Assembly: GCA_001414345.1 (NCBI GenBank)
Contig: LLCB01000034.1
Location: 186,001-250,000, forward strand
Direction of reading: 5' to 3'
DNA length: 64,000 nt
From: Hymenoscyphus infarciens
Lineage: Eukaryota; Ascomycota; Leotiomycetes; Helotiales; Helotiaceae
Part shown: one piece after another, positions 58,999 through 64,000 of the stretch
Numbering within the stretch: position 1 is the stretch's first letter
Layout: every line of letters starts with the position of its first letter
Notes under the pieces: model-generated
Databases searched by the model: none
Seen by the model: the letters and a program-made list of their open reading frames with translations, nothing else
Told to the model about the DNA's origin: nothing
Program-made: the position numbers and the translations under genes

Positions 58999-60489
58999 TC
59001 CCCCTCCCTTGAAAAAGACTTGTCCTGAGTCTTCTATCTTATTGTTTAGGGCTAAATCAGGATAGTATAAGTATTATAACATTTGTTGTATTTATTATAA
59101 GCGAGAAGGTAGTCTAAATCGTAGCTAACCTAAGTTTGTAGATGCTTTATTTATTGTAATTTATTATAAGCGAGACGAGATGTTGGTCCTAAATCGTAAC
59201 TATAGATACTTGTAAAGAGACTTTGTAATCCCTTAATATTAAAAGCAAGCGTTTGCTAAAAGAGTATGGTCCGATCCTGTCTAGTAGGTTGGAGAAAGTT
59301 TAAAGTTTAAAGTTTAAAAAGTTTAAAAAAAGTTTAAAAGTTTAAAATAGAGTCGAAGTCGAATTTAGTGTAGAGTTAGAAGTCGTTTGGTTAAGAGGTA
59401 GTAATAACTTAGTTAAGAGCTTACTTCGAGAGCGTACTAATTCGCATCTGATTCGAATTCGAAAAAAAAAAAAAAAAAAAGAGTAAAGTTGGAAACGAAA
59501 AGTCGATAATGTCGTAGATAGTGATAACTTAGCTAAGAGGTTACTATCCTTTTGAGAGTATACCGATTCGTATCTGATTTGAAAGTTGAAAAAGGAACTT
59601 CTGGCCTAGCCAGAAGTAAAAAGAAAGTAAAGAATATAAGACTCTATCCTAGAGTTAGTAGGGTTTTAGCTAGTTAAAAGCGAAGTTGTTGCTGAAGTTA
59701 AAAATGCTATCCGAAGTTTAGGATAATAAAAGGAGGGTTTTTAGCTAGTTAAATAAACTTAATGCCGAAGTTGTTGTATTGTCTTATTCCCTTTAAGGTA
59801 CTTAAGGACTTAATTGTCATCTTCTGATTTCGAAGAAGAGTTACTGTTATATTATAGGGGATTCGGACAAGCTAAGGTATGTCCTATATATAAAAGAAGC
59901 GTTACGATTTTAGTATCTCCTTGAGTATGGCTGTACTTGAAAAGCGAACTTTTCTTTAGTGTATTCTTCTTCTAATTCTACTTCTATCTCTTTCAGATAA
60001 TGTTTAGTTGGGACTAATAAAGATAGCGATAACTCAGCTAAGAGCTCGCTTCTAAGTTTCGTCTTAAAAGAAAGCGTATTTCGACTGATTCGTATCTGAT
60101 TCGAGGGAAGTGGTAGGAAGGTATTAGAGGTAGCAGTGTCTCTTAAGCGAAAGAGGTCTGAATTGAGGCTTTTTAAAAGTAAAGGAGGGTTTAAATGAGG
60201 GTTGGATCAGTAAGAGTTCGGAGGTGGGAAGGTTATTAACTTTAAAGTTTACTTATAATTTTATCCTCTATCTCTTAGTTAACCGATCGTTTTATCCTTT
60301 ATGTTTTTGCCTCTATCTCGTCTATATATTGTCCGTATTTGAAAAGTCTCTTCAGGACCTTTTATGTTTTTCGGCGTACAGGTAAGGATCAGAGAGGGTT
60401 TAGAGGGTCTTTCGAAAAGGGGGGTGTCCCTAGAAGGGGGTTATCGCTCTATACCTCGTAGCAGAACTAGTTCGATATGAAGTCGAAAA

Positions 60490-60520
<31 letters not shown>
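60490..60520. repeat. 31-base G homopolymer
   Basis: An uninterrupted run of 31 G inside the LTR element. Such a run can stall polymerases, and its true length may differ from the assembly. Confidence 0.9.
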
Positions 60521-60521
<1 letters not shown>

Positions 60522-60542
60522 TCTGAAGATGCTAGAAAGGGG

Positions 60543-60806
60543 TCCGTAGACGCCAGAGGGGGGATCCGAAGATACCAGAGGGGGGTCTACAGCTTAGTGT
60601 CGATTTAGAGGTTACTGGCGAGGGGTCTAGGAAGCCGTTTTTAAAGGGGTTTACAGAGTCGGCGGTAAGGAGGCTAGAATAGAAGTCCGTAGACGCTAGA
60701 GGGGGGTCTTAAGCTAGGTGTCGATTCGAGAGTCGCTGGCGAGGGGTCTAGGAAGCCGTTTTTAAAGGGGTTTACAAAGTCGGCGACAGGGAGGCTAGAA
60801 TAGAAG
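60543..60806. repeat. Two tandem units of about 120-140 bp inside the LTR element
   Basis: Units start at 60543 and 60686 with TCCGTAGACGC and share GGCGAGGGGTCTAGGAAGCC, TTTTTAAAGGGGTTTAC and GAGGCTAGAATAGAAG. The second unit lacks a short internal segment. Confidence 0.85.
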
Positions 60807-60848
60807 TAAGGTTAAGAAGCCTAATAAGAAGAGTGACCTTTAGTTTAA

Positions 60849-61140
60849 TGTAATAATAAGGTAGGAGGAGAGTAGAGAAGTAGTCTATTCGTGGTTATTA
60901 ACACGAAAACTAAAGATAAAGAGCGAAGATAGCTCTAAACGATACTAATATATAAAAGGTATGAAACCGAATAACGACATACGTCGGCTAATATAAAAGC
61001 CCGAACCTACGAAGTACGTCTGAAAGCCTGGACGTACGTAACCTTCCTAAATTAGACAATGTAAAACAACAACTACTGAAACCTTATATATACGGCATAT
61101 GCTATGTAATCTCGGCTATACAGGACGGCATGCCGTCACA
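60849..61140. repeat. Right LTR, 292 bp
   Basis: Begins TGTAATAATAAGGTAGG and ends GCATGCCGTCACA. Compared with the left LTR it differs mainly by transitions. Confidence 0.85.
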
Positions 61141-62265
61141 TTATCGATAATATCCGAGTAGTCTACGATAATTATCGTATATATTAAGTTATCTAATAAT
61201 ATATCGCTTATTATTTCCGAGGCCTAGGAAAACGTAAAACCCGCCTATTAGCTTATAGAGTCGCTCTATTTACTAGTGCCCGAGCTGTCTTAAGGCTCTT
61301 TCTAATATCTTAAGACAAACTAGTTTAGTCTAGAAAACATTATATTAATAAAAACTTTGCCTACGAAGTATAGTAATATAGTAGATATTAATAAGAATGT
61401 CAAGATTTAAATTGTTAAGCCTAGAGATTAGTATATGTTTTTTGTGTTAAAGTTATAACTAGTATTCTATCTTTTTAGTACTTTTACTACTTAATTTACT
61501 ATAAAATCGTTGATTTTATACTCTAAACTTATTCTAAAAGAGCTAAATCCAAGCCTTAAAAAGCGATATTTATTATATTAGATAAGGTTTTATTATCTTT
61601 ATTATATAATATATATATCGCGATAATCTCATATAACATCGTACCACAGGTATACGGATTTAACCTAGCCTCAACCCTCTATAGAGCCAGTTATAGTAGT
61701 TATAACTAGCTTATATAGTAGTATATAACACAGCTATTCTACACCTGCGTTTTGACGTAGGCTCGTAGCCGCCGCGGTTTTACTGCTAGCGTCGTTGTAC
61801 ACTTTAAGTATTCGCCGAGTTGCAATGGTCTAACCGAGTTACACAGCCCTTAGGAAGGCTAGTCGAAACTACTATAACTAGCCCTGCAGAGGGCCATGGC
61901 TCGCTTCCAATTCCATGCCTATGGTGCAAAATCGTATCGCCGCCCAAGCTTGACTATCAGCGAGTGTTTTAAGCGTACTTGTAGTTATATATTAGTACGT
62001 AGATTTAGAAGTCCGCTTAAGAACTTTACGCTCAGCTTGGGTTCTTATCTTTCTTCCTTTGTTTTACTATTTTACCATTGTCAATTTCATGTGTCCCGGA
62101 CCCAAGTCAACCCGGTTGCAGTTCCACAAACAAAGAACCTAGCTCACCACTCACCACCACGATGTATGAAAGAAACACTATGACATTCTAGTTTCTTCCA
62201 CTGCTAGCCATAACTCCATTCCCAGCTACTGTACGAGCAAGAATCAGTAAGCACCCCCCACGAAA
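61141..62265. other. AT-rich, RIP-like spacer
   Basis: Very AT-rich from 61141 to about 61700, with many TA dinucleotides and no open frames, which fits RIP-degraded repeat DNA. Base composition returns toward normal from about 61880, before the next gene. No feature is recognisable. Confidence 0.5.
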
Positions 62266-64000
62266 ATGGCACCCTCGCCACCAACAAGTCGAGGAAGTCA
62301 AGGACGACGACGCCCAACCATGAGTCCTGAAACATCTCCAAAAAGTATGCCGGCAAGACGAAATTCCGAGAGCGTTTCCGAACAGTATCTCGACCCTCCT
62401 TCATTTGCCGCTGATTCTCCGGAGGGGGAAATAAATCGGACCTATACCGATATAAACTTGTTACTTGGAACTATCGACGACCACATCTCAGGTGGGTATT
62501 CTCCGGATTTGTCCTTCTTTTCTAAACTACCTGAAGAAGGCCGTGACTCTATTTCCGCCCCACATGCTTCTAGAAATGGCGATACTGACCCTGAAATCTT
62601 CCACAGTCCTTCATTCGGAAATGGGCAGCCGTGCTCGTAAAAATAAAACTCCCGAATATCGACGGATTGAAGCCCATCTTGAGTCTCAAAATATCACACA
62701 CCGAGAAGCTCCATTGGGTCAAATAGTAGTGGAGGCAGTGGTTCCGGTGGTCTCAGGAGACGGTCAACTATAAGTCTGACTACTAAACGCACTCAACTCT
62801 GGGCAGCACAAGTCAGAAACGCCGAGTTTGCGGAGTTAATGAGGCGGGACCAGCATTTTCATGAACTTATGGATGATTTAAGTGGCATCTCACAGTGGTG
62901 GGAAAATAACCGCATGGAGTGGCTAGGGAGAAAGACGGACACTGTTGCACTCGAGAGAGCTCTGGATGGTCTCGCTGGGCAGATTAAACGACTGAAATCT
63001 GAATTGCGGGAACAAAATCTCACGGAATCTAAGAGACGAGCGAAAATCGGGGAGAGGAGTAGACTCAACAAGCAGTATCAATATCAAAGAGTTCAACTTG
63101 AACATCAGCTTGCTTGGTTTTTGCAAACAACCAAACTTATGAAGGCAGTTAAGTCGAGATTTAGAGGACTAAAGTTGGAAGCCGTTCCATCGAAGTCGGG
63201 GTAAGTCAATTTACTTTTTAGAAAATCAAAAAGAAGACAATGTGTCAATGTTGCTGATCTTTTGAGAAGTCCCGGGAAACAAAGCAACGCACAGCAAGTC
63301 CCTTTTAGCTATACAGGCGAGCAACTTCGTAGCAGTCGTCCTTACTCCGGAAGCTACATTCCATCTTGGGTAAAGTAATGGGGACACTGTTCCCCCACTT
63401 CTTTTCTCTTGAATCACTCCTGAATCACTCCGGAATCATTCCTAAACCCCAGAATTTATCCTGTGCCAAATCCGGAGACATTTCTTGCGAATACTGACTC
63501 CCCCATCTTCTAGTGGAAGAATGATAGTCCAATTTGGTGGCTCGAGAACGCGATTCAAGACCTCGAAAACAGGGACGAAGAGATCCAAAAAAAGATCGAG
63601 GAACAAAGTCAACAAATAGAGGAATGTAGCAACCTCATTTCCTTTAAAACCATCGATATCCGACAAATAGAAGAGGAAGCCGATCGATGGGAGAGGCCAG
63701 TGGTTAATAGAATTGCTGAATTTTATAACATTGGTGATAGAGCACATGCAACTGCGAAGGGGGAGATGGAAGATTTGATCAGGCAGCAGGCGGAATATAA
63801 TAAACAGACTAGCGCAAGACTGCAAACAGAGAACGATATTATACATGTTCTCTATGACAAGAGGAAACTTCTTGAGGAAGACGTTGATGATTTGGGGAAG
63901 CAACTTGAGAGGAACAAGGCGATTTGGCAGCTCACGCGGGATGAGGCTAATCATTCGTCCAGTTTCTTGAATCGCAGAAAGCAGGACGGCCGACGTTTGA
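62266..64000 (+). CDS. Coiled-coil protein, partial at the right edge
   Basis: Exons 62266-62491, 62607-62636, 62684-63200, 63309-63369 and 63514 to beyond 64000, all GT-AG and phase-consistent. The N-terminus is Ser/Pro/Arg-rich (MAPSPPTSRGSQGRRRPTMS), followed by a Ser/Gly stretch (SNSSGGSGSGGLRRRSTIS). From about residue 110 the protein is almost all charged coiled coil: LERALDGLAGQIKRLKSEL, NAIQDLENRDEEIQKKIEEQ, EDLIRQQAEYNKQTSARLQ, RKLLEEDVDDLGKQLERN. No catalytic motif or membrane segment is seen, and I do not recognise the family. The frame is open at base 64000, so the C-terminus lies outside. Exon 2 is only 30 nt and the second intron donor (GTAAAAAT) is weak, so that part is less certain. 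Introns 1 and 4 belong to the group of similar introns noted in the HETTH locus. Confidence 0.62.
62492..62606 (+). repeat. Introner-like intron, copy 3
   Basis: A 115-nt intron starting GTGGGTATTCTCCG and ending GCGATACTGACCCTGAAATC then TTCCACAG. It is closest to the intron at 55403-55558. Confidence 0.6.
63370..63513 (+). repeat. Introner-like intron, copy 4 (divergent)
   Basis: A 144-nt intron whose 3' end, GCGAATACTGACTCCCCCAT then CTTCTAG, matches the same pattern. The 5' part is not clearly similar. Confidence 0.4.

Larger units (their letters stand above)
58707..61140. mobile_element. Non-autonomous LTR retroelement, RIP-mutated
   Basis: Two direct repeats of 292 bp (58707-58998 and 60849-61140) bound a 1850-bp interior. 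The LTRs start TGTAA and end with TTACA/TCACA, forming short inverted ends (TGTAACA...TGTTACA in the left copy). Differences between the copies are almost all C/T or G/A transitions, as RIP leaves. The interior has no open frame above background and no gag, protease, reverse transcriptase, RNase H or integrase motif. It is built of short repeats, a 31-base G run and a 19-base A run. Target-site duplications are not evident: the 5 bases on each side (GACAA / TTATC) differ. A coding-free element of this layout is a TRIM/LARD-like derivative. The left boundary could be off by a few bases because it lies inside a related LTR fragment. Confidence 0.8.

Noticed and set aside
63201..63221. A 21-nt GTAAGT...TTTTTAG 'intron' in the coiled-coil gene that would keep a longer frame
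   Set aside because: Too short for a fungal spliceosomal intron; a 108-nt intron ending CCTTTTAG at 63308 fits the frame, with a good pyrimidine tract and branch site.

Overview
The window is from a filamentous ascomycete (Pezizomycotina). Most genes carry short introns of about 45-130 nt with GT donors, CTAAC/CTGAC-type branch sites and AG acceptors. The gene set is typical of the group: Svf1, Exo84, Tom20, the PP2A catalytic subunit, a Hal4/Sat4-type kinase and a single cytoplasmic dynein heavy chain. Leotiomycetes (Helotiales) is the most likely class, inferred from families common there: decayed CorA-like and 2EXR genes, a BAS2-like secreted protein and a DUF3112 seven-TM protein. AT-rich blocks and LTRs that differ mostly by transitions suggest RIP. 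No species can be named from the sequence alone.

Layout. 0.4-4.2 kb: three minus-strand genes, a divergent histone H4 variant, svf1 and a small DUF2231 membrane protein. 5.4-8.1 kb: two secreted-protein genes, a cellobiose-dehydrogenase-cytochrome/DOMON-like protein and a small cysteine-rich BAS2-like protein. 9-15 kb: mitochondrial ribosomal protein L11, a Hal4/Sat4-like kinase and the mitochondrial co-chaperonin Hsp10. 15-19.3 kb: gene-poor, with a fragment of a CorA-like gene tail. 19.3-28.5 kb: DUF3112 seven-TM protein, a tRNA-Lys-like sequence, PP2A catalytic subunit, Exo84 and, divergently, Tom20. 29.2-42.3 kb: dynein heavy chain, 4348 residues, almost all in one 12.3-kb exon. 43.3-46.6 kb: a decayed CorA-like gene. 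48.4-52.6 kb: a FAR1-domain protein and TYW1. 53.4-58.2 kb: a broken 2EXR gene and a multi-exon locus with an HETTH zinc-peptidase-type motif. 58.7-61.1 kb: a coding-free LTR element with two 292-bp LTRs. 62.3 kb to the right edge: a coiled-coil protein that runs off the window.

The genes serve separate housekeeping roles: chromatin, vesicle tethering (Exo84), minus-end transport (dynein), mitochondrial protein import, folding and translation (Tom20, Hsp10, L11m), phosphatase and kinase signalling, and tRNA wybutosine synthesis. There is no sign of a biosynthetic cluster. The most unusual points are: the extended H4 variant with a 16-nt microexon; a 4-nt microexon inferred in tom20; two GC-AG introns at or just after the start codon; and a set of mutually similar introns in the 55-64 kb region that resembles introner-like elements.
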